Notes: generated by a model not told the origin, from the letters alone. A DNA stretch of 64,000 nt from Aphelenchoides besseyi (GCA_024699855.1 JAMPIQ010000003.1:4030001-4094000), one strand, 5' to 3'. Counted from the stretch's first letter, positions 46,201 to 59,477 are shown. Numbers and translations are program-made.

Positions 46201-47942
46201 ACGCCCTCCTGTAGCTTCGTACAATCGAGTTAACAGCAAAATGGAAGTTGATTTGCCACAACCACTGATAAGACGCTTGTTGAAAGTTTTCTTCGTATCT
46301 CACCTGCTGCCAACCAAAGCGACAGTTTCATTTGGTTCTGCTACCCATGATATGCCCTTTAGAACTGGACGATTCGATCGTGTAGGATAAGAGAAATACA
46401 CATCTTGAAATTCGATTAAACCGCGAGGTCGTTCGAGACGAACACCCAATTCCGACGCACTATCAATTTTTGGCACCTTAAGATTACAACTTTAAATCCC
46501 TTTTCAAGCAATAACAAACAAACTCTTTCGATCTGTTCGTAGATTAGTGCAGCAGCAACTCGCGCTTTCAGGATCACCATAATGTGCTTAAGAACAATTC
46601 ACTTCGATTGTTACAAATAACATACCGGGCTGAGCATCCCAATGAAATAAGCTCCCATCGTTATCGAATTTGCAATAATAAAGACATCGCCAGCCTCCAT
46701 TTGACCGTAGTAGAACTGAATTCCACCGTAGTAGAACCCGAGTGCAAAGAACAAGTAAACTGAAAGCATGAATGCACCAAGAGTAAAACGAAAAACTTAC
46801 TGAAAAAGAAGAACAAACCATCGAAGAATCCATTCCAAAAATACGAAAGAACACCGTGAATTCGACCAGAATCCAACTCTGTCTTGAGTTTATTGACCAT
46901 CTCTGATTGCCCATTACATGATTGAATGGTTTTAACGTTCATAATCGATTCGTGTAAAATCGCTGTTGCTCGTTCGGACGAACGCATTTGCTTCTTCGTT
47001 GCATTGCTAATCAAACGTGCCATAAAAGACATTACGATACAACACACGGGCGAAGTTGCGATCATAATCATGGTCATTTTCCAGTTTATTAAAAAACTCA
47101 TAACTGTCGTCGTTATGAGCATCGATACACCGCGAATCATCATCCCAATCTTATCTCCTGAAGTAATCAATTTAAAAAAGTCAATAGTATCGATGAATTG
47201 CCTATTCCATCGCGAATCTGATTAATCGATCTAAATTTCAGAAGTCAAATTTTGTATTCAACTATTCAATCAACTCATTCAGTTGGTTGTTAATTTCACC
47301 GGATTTGTGACAATCGAAATACGATGCATCTTGGCGAAGTACTGAACGAATGAATCGAGAACGTAGTGTGTTTGTGATATTTCGACAGGCCAATCGAAGG
47401 CAGTAGTATTGAATGAAAGTGATTAGAACCACAGTAACTCCGACAATCGCATTTATCATTACAATTTGGTAACCGTCGTGCCACAACTTGGCTTTGTCTC
47501 CATGCTAAAATCCGAATTGAGATCACAGTGAACGGTTATACCTCGCCGTTAATTAAAGTCGTCGTCATTTTACCACCGAGATAATTAGAGAATGGTTGAC
47601 CTAAGACCTAATTGATGTTTCTGTTTTCGTTCTTACCGCATCCCGTAACAATTGCGAATAGAATTCCAAGAGCGACAAGCAGCTTGTCATTTCGAGTACC
47701 GTATTTAAACTGAAATCAATTGGGAAGAGCCACAAAAGATAACTGACTAATTCAACGAATGAGACAGGAGCTGCGTCCAGTGATTCGTGTGCCAAATCTC
47801 CGCGGCATAAAAGAATGTTGAACCATTTTTCGATTCCCGTCTGCACGTAGGCGCTTTTCTGACGGGAATCGGAAGTAAAATCAAGAAACGAATGAGGCGA
47901 CTTATCATTTTTGGTTGTTGACTCCGTTTCTTCGGTCATCAT
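43214..47942 (-). CDS. P-glycoprotein, ABCB-type multidrug exporter
   Basis: A full ABC transporter (two membrane domains, two ATPase domains) that exports lipids, peptides or drugs through the plasma membrane. ATG 47942 ([20 protein letters not shown]) to TGA 43214. TMD1 lies at about 47500-46590 with helices such as [22 protein letters not shown]1 has Walker A SSGCGKST (46250-46320, split by an intron), the signature LSGGQKQR (about 45900), Walker [10 protein letters not shown] and the H-loop VAHRLST. A charged linker lies at 45420-45560. TMD2 spans 45300-44200. NBD2 has Walker [10 protein letters not shown] (44030), the signature split over 43604-43646, and [12 protein letters not shown]. 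All catalytic motifs are kept, so it should be active. Nematodes carry many such genes. I cannot name the subtype. Confidence 0.93.
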
Positions 47943-48629
47943 AACAACCGAATGGAAACGGTGTCGATGGAAATGCTGAAAGGTATTCAAGAACCCAGTG
48001 AAATTTAAGAGCCTTCCAATTTGTTCTCATAAAAATGCAAATCTCAATGTGACGCTCGCCAGTGTCTGAGTGATTATGCGTTTTTGTCGTCGAATTCGAC
48101 GCGGATCCAACTGCAAAAGTTCAACTTTCGTTGCTCCTTTTGTCGGATCACTCTAATTGAAGGGTTATCAGTCTCGGTAGTTCGTTTACGTCTTATCTAC
48201 GAGACCCGATAGTGTTCTCTGAATTCTCTCAATGTTTGTAATTCAAAGTTAGGAAATTGAATATCGATAAGATTGGTCTATTAGTCATCTGTTTAAGCTC
48301 ATAATGTATTAAAAGACCGTTCAATAAACACTTAATTTTTTAGCAGATCTAAAGTTCAAACAAAGCATGTACACATCAGATTTCCGAAAACAATCTTCAA
48401 ATACAAACATCATCTCTTGAGTCATCCCATTTTTCATTTGCCTCCCGTTTTCGCTGTGACTGAAACGAAGTCAAATGATTGGCGGCCAAGCGAATGGTCA
48501 GCTGATCGAGCGAACGAGAAGGTGGAAAAGTCGCCAATCGAACTCCAAAAAAACCTTTGATCTCAAATCTGTTAGTTGGATGACTCAATTGCAACGGTGA
48601 TTTTACTCGGAAGCGATCGATTCAATTGA
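47943..48629. other. Upstream region of the ABC transporter, no supported gene
   Basis: A minus-strand frame (48397-48594) is open for 65 codons. Its upstream frame runs into a stop, so I do not call a gene. Confidence 0.4.
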
Positions 48630-48890
48630 GTGACTGCACATCTTTTTTGGTTCGACTGCTGTCGCGGTATTTTCACTTTCACGGCGACGGAAGCGAAGAT
48701 GCGCAGGTTGAAGCGAGAGATTTCCGATCATATCCCGTGGATGCTTGGCGGAGAATTTTGGACAAAACGTGCGGAAGTGGAGCGTTTTCAATTGGATTGT
48801 AAATTTCTCGCATTTGCGGTCGATGATGACGGCAAATTTGTTTCGGTCGAGTTCCGCGCTGTTTTTGATGTTAACCCCCGCTCGCAATGA
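48630..48890 (+). CDS. Possible small protein
   Basis: Open from before 48699 (ATG: MRRLKREISDHIPWMLGGEF) to TGA 48888, about 63 residues after the ATG. It has alternating hydrophobic and charged residues (CKFLAFAVDDDGKFVSVEFR). The minus strand is also open across the same interval for about 100 codons, so coding strand and reality are uncertain. Confidence 0.25.
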   Translation: MTAHLFWFDCCRGIFTFTATEAKMRRLKREISDHIPWMLGGEFWTKRAEVERFQLDCKFLAFAVDDDGKFVSVEFRAVFDVNPRSQ

Positions 48891-49199
48891 ACAGTCTTTT
48901 GCTTCCAATTGAGTTCATTTCGATCTTTCATTACACTCACTTCTTACTATCGTTCGAAATACTTCACGAATTTGGAAAGTGTTTTCGTTCTATAGTCTAG
49001 GAAAACAAGTCGTTGTGGTGTTTGATTTCGGTGCAACTCATCAACGTCAACAACTTGCGCAATTTGTTCGACTGCTGTACTTCTTGTGCGATAAAAATGC
49101 GCTTACTATTGACGTGTTCGAAGTAGTCTATGTGTTCAATCATGATGCTCTGTAATCACGTAACTTGTACGCGTGTGTGAACAAACAATTTTGTGATCA

Positions 49200-50291
49200 A
49201 TGAACTCGAAATTTCAGTTGCGCCATTTGAACGCGATGATTTGGGTCGTTGGTTTTGCTCTGCTTTTCGTACTCAGTTCAGCTCATCCACTGAGCAATTC
49301 GAGTCACGAAACGACAACCGAAGACGACAATTCGCAATGTAGAGATGGTGTTCATAATCTCATTAAAGCTCAATCAGACCTAACCAGTAGGTTTCGAATC
49401 GTAGACCTCTTAATGTTCGATTATAGAACCTAAACTTGCTCTCATCAAAAACTTCTCTGGCACCGTCTATACACACGACTCACTTGAAGCCTCATGTCAT
49501 CAGAAGCGACCGACCGTCCTCTTGCCCGGATTTGTCAAACTAATAGGCGGTAAGCAATTAACTGCTCTTAACCAACAATGAGCAACGATATTTAGGCGAG
49601 TTACATGTTCCAAAGAAATTCGATTTACTCAAGTCCAGTGTTATGAAGTTGGATGTGAAGAGCGCGTCGTTTGATGATCTTTGTATCAATGGTTAGTAAT
49701 TGGCGAGTTAACAGAGTCAAAAACGTTTACTTTACGTTATTGAAAATAAAAAGGGAATAATTAATCTTTTGGGCTTCTAAACATAATCAATAATTCAACA
49801 CTTTTAGGTGAAAGCCAATACATCGCATTACCGAATTCCTTCTGGTCAGTCAAATGTCAAGATGTATATTAATAGAACAATCTGTTTAGTACCGTCGATT
49901 TGTGCAAATTCATTGGCAATGATAAATGCGAAATTCTGCAGGAGCCCGGAGTTCACACGATCGCTGAACTTGAGGTAAAGACTGTGATTGCTCGTGACCT
50001 ACTTTGTTACAGGACAAACTCGGGTTCAATTCGACATTAGAACTGCCTGAACCTCCTTCGTTGCTTGGAATCTCTTTGCTCGATCTCTTCTCGGTTTGTT
50101 TTCCGCATTCAACCAATTTGAATGAGTTAATTGAAGGGCGAGTTTTCATTTGGCTTTACAGTCGAGTCAGAAGGAGTTCCCATTCTCGACGTACAGATTC
50201 CGGTCAATGACAAGTACCTGCAGGTAAATTAATGTGTTCAGCAAGAGTTAGCCAACTGTTTGGTTTATAGATTGGCGTTACGGACGACTGA
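49200..50291 (+). CDS. Secreted ML-domain-like (lipid-recognition) protein
   Basis: ATG 49200. An N-terminal signal peptide or anchor (MIWVVGFALLFVLSSAHPLS) is followed by short exons. Segments in order: KLALIKNFSGTVYTHDSLEA, CHQKRPTVLLPGFVKLIG, GELHVPKKFDLLKSSVMKLD, SFDDLCINGESQYIALPNSF, CTVDLCKFIGNDKCEILQEP, LDKLGF-type linker, GISLLDLF, then GEFSFGFTVESEGVPILDVQ and the end IGVTDD (TGA 50289). The paired cysteines, the two C-terminal amphipathic strands and the size (about 220 residues) fit an MD-2-related lipid-recognition or GM2-activator-like fold. The assignment is tentative. Introns are 40-130 nt. Confidence 0.45.
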
Positions 50292-50787
50292 AGACAATTC
50301 TACCTTTGTACATAATCAACCTTTTTTTGCAATAACTTTTCATTAGCATTTCATTTGCTCTTCACACTTCTCATTTAGTTTCTCGTTTAAAACTCGAAAA
50401 TCGGGTCGCAACTCTTCCAATACGGCAGTTAACTTATTTTGTAGAAAGTGATAAACTTGTCGACACAATCGAATGCGTCATTTTATTCATCGATTTCATT
50501 AGAAGGTTTTGTGCACTTGACTCATAGGAGTTTGCAAATTGTCGTTGGTGTGTTGGAAACGTCGAAATGTAAATTAGAAGCAATTCAACGCGTGCCATGC
50601 ACTCTATTAAACGTTGCTAAGCACTGTCTCGGTTCTTTTTTCGCAGAACAGCTTGGATCAGAGTTGTTACGGTCACGCGAACACGCCCCGTAACGACGGA
50701 CTAAAAGTCATGTTCTTTTGGCAAACATGATAAACGCTTGTGAAATAAGAAGGTACGGATGAACCGAAGCTGTTTTGTTGTTTCAAC
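50292..50787. other. Intergenic, no supported gene
   Basis: A plus-strand frame (50448-50693) is open for 81 codons without recognisable content. It holds the upstream region of the claudin-like gene. Confidence 0.45.
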
Positions 50788-51429
50788 ATGTGTACCTCGT
50801 TGATTTTGAAACCGATATTTATAATCGTTATCATCATTGCGATTGGACTGACTGCCGCTTCGTTGTTTTCTCCTGGGTGGCGATCGATTAAAAATGGACA
50901 GGATATTAACATGGGACTGTTTTCCAAGTCTTGCGGCTCCAACAACTCGTCTTTCGATGGAGATGCATGTCAATCCTATTGGAATGTAAGCGAAAAACTA
51001 CAATCATTGAACTGAATGCTGAGTGTAGAGTAGACCAACTTGGGAAAAATGGGTTATTGCACTGATGTTTGTGGCTCTGATTCTTGAGCTGGTCGTTTTG
51101 GTTTGGTCGGTTTTCAGTTGCTTCTGCTTTTGCTTACCTTCATGCTTCTCATTGGTTACGCTAATTGCGGCGGTTTCTACGGTTTGCTTGATCGTTGCCG
51201 TATCCTTGTATGGCGGAAAGAATTCCGAACAGATTGGTATTTATGATTTAAATGTCGAAATTTTAAGTTTCAACCTTTAGGCTCAATTCCCAATAGCACG
51301 TCCGATTGGAAGACAGAAAGCAACGTTGGTTATTCGTTTTGGTTGGCTGTTGCTGCCGCTGGAACTATGTGTTTGGCTACTTTGATTGGCTCAGTAACTT
51401 CACTGATCTCCACATTGACACCGTTTTAA
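50788..51429 (+). CDS. Claudin-superfamily (clc-like) four-helix membrane protein
   Basis: ATG 50788 (MCTSLILKPIFIIVIIIAIG). Helix 1 is followed by SLFSPGWRSI and GLFSKSCG...CQSYW, which matches the claudin W...GLW..C..C pattern with Phe for the second Trp. Helix 2 is IALMFVALILELVVLVWSVF. Helix 3 is SLVTLIAAVSTVCLIVAVSL. A second loop (NSTSDWKTESNVGYSFWLAV) leads into helix 4, ending ISTLTPF at TAA 51427. It is about 180 residues, with introns at about 50987-51028 and 51234-51281. Proteins of this kind build epithelial junctions or act as channel subunits. The nematode clc-like group is the nearest match by eye. Confidence 0.65.
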
Positions 51430-51976
51430 ATTATGCGAACTTTCTAATCTCCCATTCATGTCCTTTTCAACTCAATAAACGTCGAACATGCCGGTGTTCA
51501 GTTTTGATTTAAAGACCGCGGTAAGGTGTCAATTGACAACAAAATTGAACGTTTAAAATTTGAGGTTCCAATCAAAATGAACTATTGCATCGAGTAATTA
51601 AAGATAATAAAAATATGTTAATTGTACGTACCTTGACGCTCTTCAACGGACCTCAACCGAAAATCAACGTCTAAAAATAAAACGAAATTTATTGTTAACA
51701 TCAGGTCTTACTGTAGGGTTATATTCGGTACGAGACTACGAAGTCGAACAATACGAATAGTTCGTTAACACGATTCTAGCCACTTGCTGATGTCAAAGTA
51801 TCGGGTAAAAAACAACGGTTATCTTCTGTATTAAACACGTTCAATTTGAAATGTTCTTTTAAACCTTTTCGTCCTCACTGGTGTGCAAAGTCGCAAGCTT
51901 TTGAAGTGGCAGTTGTTCTCACGTTCTCCGATTTTTTCAGGATCCACAGCCAACTGAGCTAAAAAGATTGGCGACA
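51430..51976. other. Intergenic, no supported gene
   Basis: AT-rich. An acceptor-like tttttcag (about 51942) precedes the next gene and may be a trans-splice or 5' UTR acceptor. Confidence 0.5.
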
Positions 51977-53364
51977 ATGAATGTATTTCAAATGGCTCAA
52001 GATGTTTGGGCGGCGAACGAGAAAGTTATCCACACGACCATTGATCTTGGACAATCGATGTTTAATGTTGGTTTATTGAACTCGAACGTGTTTAGTTTTT
52101 TGACTTCAGAAGATGACCGACATAGTTGGATTGACGCCAAAACAACAAGCGGTTATTCCCGCCGCTCCACCAATCCAAATCACTACGACAACCAACCGTT
52201 GGCCACAAATGAAGAACGTGATTGTCGTTGGAATTGTTAGTCTTGGCGTCTATTACATTTACCGACGATTTCGACGACAAGCACACGATACTTTCGTGCC
52301 TTATGTTGAGAGATTTGAAGCAGGTTTGTTAACAGATTATTTCTTGTTCGATTGTTATCACTTAAGATGTGGTCTACGTATTCCAATTTCCTCGTTCGTT
52401 TGCGCTGCCCAATCTCTCACCATACGCTTTGAAATTGGAAACATGGTGAACGAAAATTCTGTCCGACTGTGTGATTGTGTATTTTAGGCTTCGATTTGCT
52501 GACATCAACTACAAAGTTGTTGAAGATCTTTCGCTTTGGCATCGCTCTTCCGAAGGTACACTGCCGTACGTCGAAATGGTAAGCGTTTCTTCGTCAACTC
52601 CAATAATTTTGTTTAAGAATGGCGAGGAAATTGTTGACAGCGCGAATATCATCGATGTTTTGCCAATGAAATTGAAACGCAAATCCACGGAAATGCATTT
52701 GACTGTCGAACAAAAAGCCGTAGTTCGAGCTTTCGATACGATGATCGAAATGTCTTTGAATTATTGCACCGCAAAATATCGCTATGAGCACATCAGTGAA
52801 CGTAAGTCTAAACTATTGAAAAAACGACCAAAAAGTCTTCAGTGCTTCAATTAACTCCTCCACACTTTGGAGCTTTGCAACCAATAATCAACTTGATCCT
52901 TCGTTTCTACCTTCCAAGTATGGCAGCTAAAAAGATTCGAAGTATGGGAATTGGCAAACACTCCGACGCGTTGATAGAGAAGATTTCATTCTCTGATCTT
53001 CAAGCTCTTAGCGATCAATTGGGTTCTCAACATTACTTAACAGGAGTGAAACCAACTCGCGTATGTTGAGGCTCATTTGAACTTTTGAGTTCACGTTTCA
53101 GGTTGATGCAACAGCCTTTTCTGCTCTTGCTTTAATTCTATATGTGCCATTCAACACCCCACAACGCGGATACATCAATGAGCATTGTCCGAATCTTCGC
53201 GATTATTGTGATCGTATTCGAAATCGGTTGGTCCACTCAATATTCTTGTATTTATAGTTTCTAGATATTGGCCTGATTGGGTTGAATGCACTGCTTTGTT
53301 GAAGAACAATACCGATTGGAAACGACGTCGTCCGGCATCAAGAGCCCCATCGTCGGTTTATTAG
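51977..53364 (+). CDS. Failed axon connections / CDR-like GST-fold protein
   Basis: ATG 51977. An N-terminal leader of about 70 residues is followed by one membrane helix (NVIVVGIVSLGVYYIYRRF). The metaxin/FAX-type GST fold comes next: FQFPRSFALPNLSPYALKLE, LRFADINYKVVEDLSLWHRS, EGTLPYVEM, NGEEIVDSANIIDVL, then the all-helical domain (MAAKKIRSMGIGKHSDALIE, DQLGSQHYLTGVKPTRVDAT) and RNRYWPDWVECTALL, with stop 53362. The P-NLSP-(FY)-LK-E motif and the GIG(K/R)-S-E block are hallmarks of FAXC and of the C. elegans cadmium-responsive CDR proteins. It has about 330 residues and the family's full length. The intron borders are GT-AG where I could check. The role is unknown: axon development in flies, metal stress in worms. 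Confidence 0.85.
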
Positions 53365-53495
53365 ACTCCCAAATAATCTCACAATTTGAAATGCCACCAC
53401 TCTTTTTATAATTCTAGTTTTATTTTTGATAACCTGGTGCATATAAACTTTGTCATTGGCATTCACTGACCGTATAGAAACCGTTAAGTTTATTC

Positions 53496-53501
53496 AATAA
53501 A
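53496..53501 (+). promoter_or_regulatory. Polyadenylation signal AATAAA of the FAX/CDR-like gene
   Basis: AATAAA 130 bases past the stop codon, in the spacer to the convergent PLC gamma gene. Confidence 0.55.
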
Positions 53502-53671
53502 CCGAAAGCATAAAAACATTACACATCACAACTAACACAATCGACGGTGAGATTCAATTTTATTTTCCGAACCTGAAGAACTTCTTCAATCCTCCCTTTT
53601 TAGTCGTGTGATTACTGGACTGTGCACTTCTGAAACAAAATCGTAAGTTAAGTCCACGATTCCAATAAAGC

Positions 53672-56600
53672 CTACTCTTCGGACTCCATACTCGTTGACC
53701 GCGATTCGATAGTCATAGCTGAGAGTCTGGCCGCAGAGCCAGGCGATCGAGGTGAAATAATTGGAGAGTTGGAATTCGAGTCAAGGGATTGGTTTAAGGA
53801 AATTTTGCGATCGATTGCTTTCGGTGGAGTTCCCGTAATGTTTTCGCCGTCCAACGATAATCGTGGAATCGGTCGGGTTGCTGCCGCTTCAGTTGATGAT
53901 TGAGATCCGTCGTCTTTCAACATTTTCTTCTTTCCTTTGTAAGTTGATCGTCCCGCTTGCAACTGAGCATGAAATTGTTCGGGTGTCATAGCCGATGAAA
54001 CTCTTTCCTCTTCTTCAATCATTGGTCTAAATTAAGGATATAATCGATGCATAAATCTCATCAAACTACTTGATTTCAACGTAAACTAAAAGCGATGAAA
54101 CTTCGAAGGGTTCACTGAACTGATTCAGAAGTGGAACCGATCGGTATCCCGGTCGAATACAATCAACAGGAAAGCCGGCTTGTCCGATGAATGGATCGGT
54201 TTTTGGTCCAACAAAATCTCCGTCTTCAACCGTGAAACGCAAAATTGCCAATTCGGGTCTGTAGATTTGAAAAACGAATGTTTCGTTCCAATGTGGATTA
54301 AGACCATTTGAAGCTGAAATAGAAGGATTTTCCAATAATCAAACGTCAGCTCTTACTTATTGACTCAGTACGATAGAGCAATGAATCGGTCGGTAAGCCG
54401 GCGATTTCAACTTCGACAAATGGAGAGCAAATACCTTTGTTGTGGTCTTTGCGTGACAAATGTTTTCCCGCAATCACTTGAACTGTCAGAACAATGGGAC
54501 ATGAGTTTGCACACGGAGTATCATTCGCTAGATCGGGACGAAAAGTTTCGTCCATCAAATACAACGGCTTCAGAACATAACCGCAACGACCGTTAGCCAA
54601 AAACTTGGCGTCGTTCAGTTGCATGGAACGATCACCAGTCTGGTAATTCAAAGCTACCTGAACTCATCGGTTGTAAATCAATTTTAGAGCGAAATACCAA
54701 CTTACCATATGACATCCGCTATTCCAATAAGGTACTGGATAGAAGTTGGTTGAAGTTAAACGACTGGCTTGTGGATAAACACGCGAAAGTTGACGTGCAT
54801 TAACTGGCCTCTGGTCTTTAATTTCGTGTGATAAAACAACTTACATAAAGTGAGTCCTTTTTCGAGCAATTTCTCGTGTTTGGTTTCGCTGAACGAACAC
54901 ATTTCGTAGAAGGTTGTCTTCGGATCTTGGAGTGCAAAGTCGGGATTAAACGGAACTGCTTGACAATAAACAACGAGACTTGACAATTCGTTTGCAATTC
55001 GCAGTTGTTTTTCTTTGCTGCGAAGCAAAGTGATCTTGTCGTTAACAGTTCGCGTCAATGAGTGCAGCGTGTTCAACCAATCATCCATTTCTTCACGTGT
55101 TTCTGCAGCAATAATCACTTCTTTCACTTCCCAATGTGATGTGTTTTGACTGATACGAAAAGCATGAGGATGATCTGAATCCGTTTTATCGATAATCGAT
55201 CCGGCCAATTCGATGGTCGTGTATTTCATCTCGTCAGTCACATCCGAATCGATTTCTTTGACGAAATCGGGCGGAAACCAACCGACACGACCATCACAAC
55301 GTCCCTTCCACAAATCAGGATCCTTGCATACAATCGACAACCGAGTACCAATTTGAAAACTAAGATCATCGGGACTTGTTCCATCGAAATCTTTGATTGC
55401 TACAGCTTCAATCTGAAACCATTTTGTTACGATCAGGTGCTAAACAGATCAAAACCTCTTTTTCCAAATCTTTCAGTTCCATGTAATAACCGGCTTGTGT
55501 TGATGAGATTTCGCCTGTGGAATAGATTCCCACGGTCTTCTCGTTGACCGGAAGTTTGAGACAAATTCCTCGAATAAAATCACGACTTGAATAGTAGTCG
55601 ACGATTTGATTGAGGTTTTCGAAAACTGTTTGATTCACAACGAAGATACGACCATCTCGTTTTAGTCGGTAATGCCAAAACTCGCCATCGACTCGAAGCG
55701 AAAGAACGAAAACGTTCGGATCCGTACTGCTGTAACGAATCAAAAAAGCGCCGTTATCTTTGACGGTGTTCAACAATTCTTCTGCTCGCTTCTTATCCGC
55801 TTTTTCATCGAACCAACTAAAACAAGTGACTACTTGGCATACATAACGAATAACTTACGGTTCGTTCAAATGAGGTTGAGGTTGTGGGCATGGAGTGATG
55901 AGATACGAACGGAATGCTGGTGTGTCCAATGTGTGTTTTGTATAGTAACTGAGATCGAAACATCATGTTTTTATGGTGTTGACTCACCTAATCAACTCAT
56001 AGAGTGTATCCTTTTTGTTGTTTTCAAGAAAGAAGTATTTCTTTTCGCCATTAATCATTGAGGTTTTGATTCGACAGTGATGAACCAGTTTGTCGTGTCT
56101 AAATTGAAAAATAAACTTTTTCAATTCGATTCTTACAAGAATGAAAGAGTGTAATCGCCGATAAAGGTTCCGGATTCACGAACCAAATAGACCCCATTGC
56201 CTTTGCTTATTTGTTCCAGCAAGCGTTCTTTTGCGACCTAAACCTTTGATTTAACGTATCTAATTAGAGACTACTTGCCTCTCTGTTTACACGTCCATGA
56301 AACCATCTAAAAACTAAAATTGATTTTCCCTCTATCGAATCAAACAAACTCTTCGGTCACGTGCATCTCTTCGGGTCGAACTCCGAATCCAGTCGGTGTG
56401 CTCTCTTCCTAAAACCATTGTTATAATAAAAAGAATGCAAACGAACAGAGATTTCATCGTCGCCAATTTGGCTCAACGTATCTTCTTTGATACTCGTGGT
56501 CTCATCCTCGACTGTGTCCGAAATGTAACAGAGACGATCTTCGAACAAAACAAAAACATGCTTATGCCAATGCTAAAGTTTGTCTGGAGATAAACTTATC

Positions 56601-58952
56601 AGAGATTTCACTTACTCCTGTTACATCGTCTCTCAAATACAAAACACCTCGTTTTGTACATTCTTTAGAGAGAATATCCGAATCGTTTTCTTCGTCGTTT
56701 CCGGATAGATTAAGACCTTCGTTTTCCAGTTGTAACTTCTTGTGTTTGAGTATGATTTTGTGCCGAAGCGAAGCAGGAGATGGCAATTGAATCTCATCAC
56801 GTGAAACGGGAGTAGTTAGAAGTAAATCGCCGAGAATTTCTTTGATCTCTTGAGCCATCAATCGTTGAGCGGGCTAAAAATAATCATTGAAAATTGACCA
56901 ACTAATACGCAAACAAACCACCGAGCAGTTGTCTTCTATTGATAAAATAACTGGAAAATCACTCGTTTGAAATGCGTAGTGTTTGATCGTGTACAGAACA
57001 TCGCGCAGGTTGAGTTTACTTGTCATCGTGTAACCTAAGATACGAAACGAAGTCTGCTAATCGTGAATAACCAATTACCATGGTAGATTACAATTTCCGC
57101 GAATTCTCCGTTACTTTTCTTCTGCCCATCCCAACAATCAACTGAAACCCGGAACTGATAAGAGACTACGCGTCAAGGTTTAAACTCACGTTCAATACAC
57201 CGACAACCCATCATTAAGGCCCGAGAGTAAGCATCAAGCGAAGACTCACTTTTGAGTTGATCACCAGTTAAATAACTTAAACATACTATTCACATTACTA
57301 ATTAACAGGAAACAACTAACGTGTTGTGTGAAGAACTGAAATTGACATAAGTTTTGTTCAATTACGATATTCACTTACGCGATCCAGTAGTGAGTCAATG
57401 GACGGTTCATGTCGTGAACAACTCTCGTATTCACCGGATCGAAAATCGAGTTTTCAGCCGAGAACAGGAAGTCAACGAACTCATCGGTACTCATCGACGG
57501 TTCGGGTACATCGCGAGAAATGTCGCATTCACGGAAATAGCGTCGCAGAAACGCACTTGTTTCTTCGCGTGTTTGTCCAAAGTCGTACTAAAAAAGAAAT
57601 GAATAAGAGAATCGTTGATGCGAATTACTCCATGCTCGTTGACGAACTTGTAAAAGTTGAAGAATGTGACCTTTTGGTCATCTTCGCTCAAATGACGGAA
57701 ATATTGTTGGAACAGAGCATTCAAGTTGAGTAATCGCTTGTGTGCCAATGCAAAAGCTTCGAATCCCATTTCACCCTGAAAGGTTTAAATTGACATCAGA
57801 TCAAATCAACTTACTTCCGTGATTTCTTGAAGTTGTCGCGATTGAACTTTGTATTGCAGCGTCTAAATTCCTTTTTATGTTGCTTGTCAAAGAAAGTTAC
57901 CGTTTGAACGAATGGTTTCATATGTCGAATAGTAACTCTAAACCCCGGAAATTTATGTCGCACTTTTCTGTTAACTCACGTTGCAGAATCCGGATTTACA
58001 ATGTTGTAGAATTGTTTTCGTAGCCATCTTTCCATAATCAGAAAATGAGATGCGTCAGCAAGCTCCATGCGAAGATAGTGAAGTCCTTGACACCAAAGAC
58101 GACAGGCCTCAGCGCCATCGACTAAACTGATGTTTAAGCATCTAGCATTTACACAACTTACACAAAAACAACCAATGATTAAGAACGAACGATGAGCCAA
58201 AACTAATAACCAAAATCCAATCGGCTTGAAATCGTTGAAGTTCTTTGTCCTTCTTCCATTTGTCTTGAATTTTCATTTTGTTCATCTTGTAACCGGCAGT
58301 GTGAACGTCTTTCACTAACATCAGATCCAAACACTGCGGTTTCGCCAGTTTGTTTATTGATGCAATGTTCGGATCATTTTTCGATAGAATGATTTGACGA
58401 GTTTCTCGACTGAAACTTAGACGTTTGTATGTCGGCTCCCATTTTTTGAGTAACAGTAATTTACAGACCTGAAATAAAACAGTCAAAGCGATCAACTGGG
58501 AACCTACTCGATGTCCTTTTTCCATCGCCAAAAGGACCTTTTCGATATCAAGCTCCTGAGCTCGCGTACCCGGTCCTCGGCTACCATAAGTGCCGCTTGC
58601 ATTTCGTGGACCATGTCGATGATGTCCGTGACGAGCGGATGGTAATCTCGAAGAAGTCGTGCTTCCAGTGCTTTGACTGCTCATGAACAACGCGGACAGC
58701 GAGGAGCCGCTACCGACGCTTGACTTGTGCGAATTCACTGTTGAATGTCCACTGCTCGCATAAAGACCACGACGATGATGGGCGTCTTGGCCGTTCGACT
58801 ATAATATCATTGATTAGTTCGATCAGCAACAAAACAAACACAAATACACGACAAACGGACGAGACGTACACTTCAAAGAAATGCTGGGACAGACGTTCAC
58901 AATTGAAGTCATCAATTTCTGCTTGTTGAGAAGTAGAAATCTTTTCATTCAC
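53672..58952 (-). CDS. PLCG: Phospholipase C gamma
   Basis: Cleaves PIP2 to IP3 and diacylglycerol downstream of receptor tyrosine kinases. Domains in order on the minus strand: N-terminal Ser-rich lead (58950-58560); PH domain ([19 protein letters not shown]...); EF-hands ([20 protein letters not shown]); X domain with the catalytic His in [15 protein letters not shown] (57240-57340, split by an intron) and [20 protein letters not shown]; split PH; N-SH2 ([25 protein letters not shown]); C-SH2 ([20 protein letters not shown]); SH3 ([20 protein letters not shown]); second PH half; Y domain from [21 protein letters not shown]2 ([29 protein letters not shown]); then a Ser-rich tail ending SMESEE. 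The order and length equal animal PLC gamma, and the active-site His is kept. The start codon is not resolved (first in-frame ATG of the main exon at 58685). One intron (56238-56278) is GC-AG. Confidence 0.94.
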
Positions 58953-59477
58953 GACACACGTTAAATGAACAATTCGAGTCGACGTTTATATTTCAAACCC
59001 GGGACATTAGGCGACGAAGACAAACAAAAAAACGTTGAGGGTTTTGGCGCGTGTCCGTCTGACGGCATTCGGTTCCTACAACAGCGACCGCTCGTGTCGC
59101 TTGTATCTACAAATTTGCTGAACCGTCAGAAGGATTAACGGCCCGAAAACACGAAATAAATTCAAAAACAAACAAAACCCAAAACAGCCATGATAACCCA
59201 TACCTTTTCCAATGAATGTCTTGACATCCTGAAGACCGTAGAACTACAACAAATCCAAGTATTCAACTAACTCGAACTGTTCAGCTCTAGTCGACAATTT
59301 CAGTAGTCAATAGAACGGAATTCTAATCCGAATTCATAATCAAACAGATCATCTAATCAATTGTCTGTTCCGATGGTTGACGTCAGTCGGGATTAAAGTC
59401 GGGTTGAAGTGTGACGTAAAGTCTAAAATAACGAGTTGACTTGATAACCACTTTGCTGTTGTTTCCTTTTTTTCAAA
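58953..59477. other. Intergenic, no supported gene
   Basis: Upstream region of PLC gamma. A G/C-richer stretch at 59050-59140 is followed by A-rich sequence. No frame is worth calling. Confidence 0.5.

Noticed and set aside
48418..48445. A stretch resembling a spliced-leader RNA start (catcccattttt)
   Set aside because: Only about a dozen bases match what I remember of a larvacean leader. There is no donor site after it and no Sm-like site, so chance is likely.
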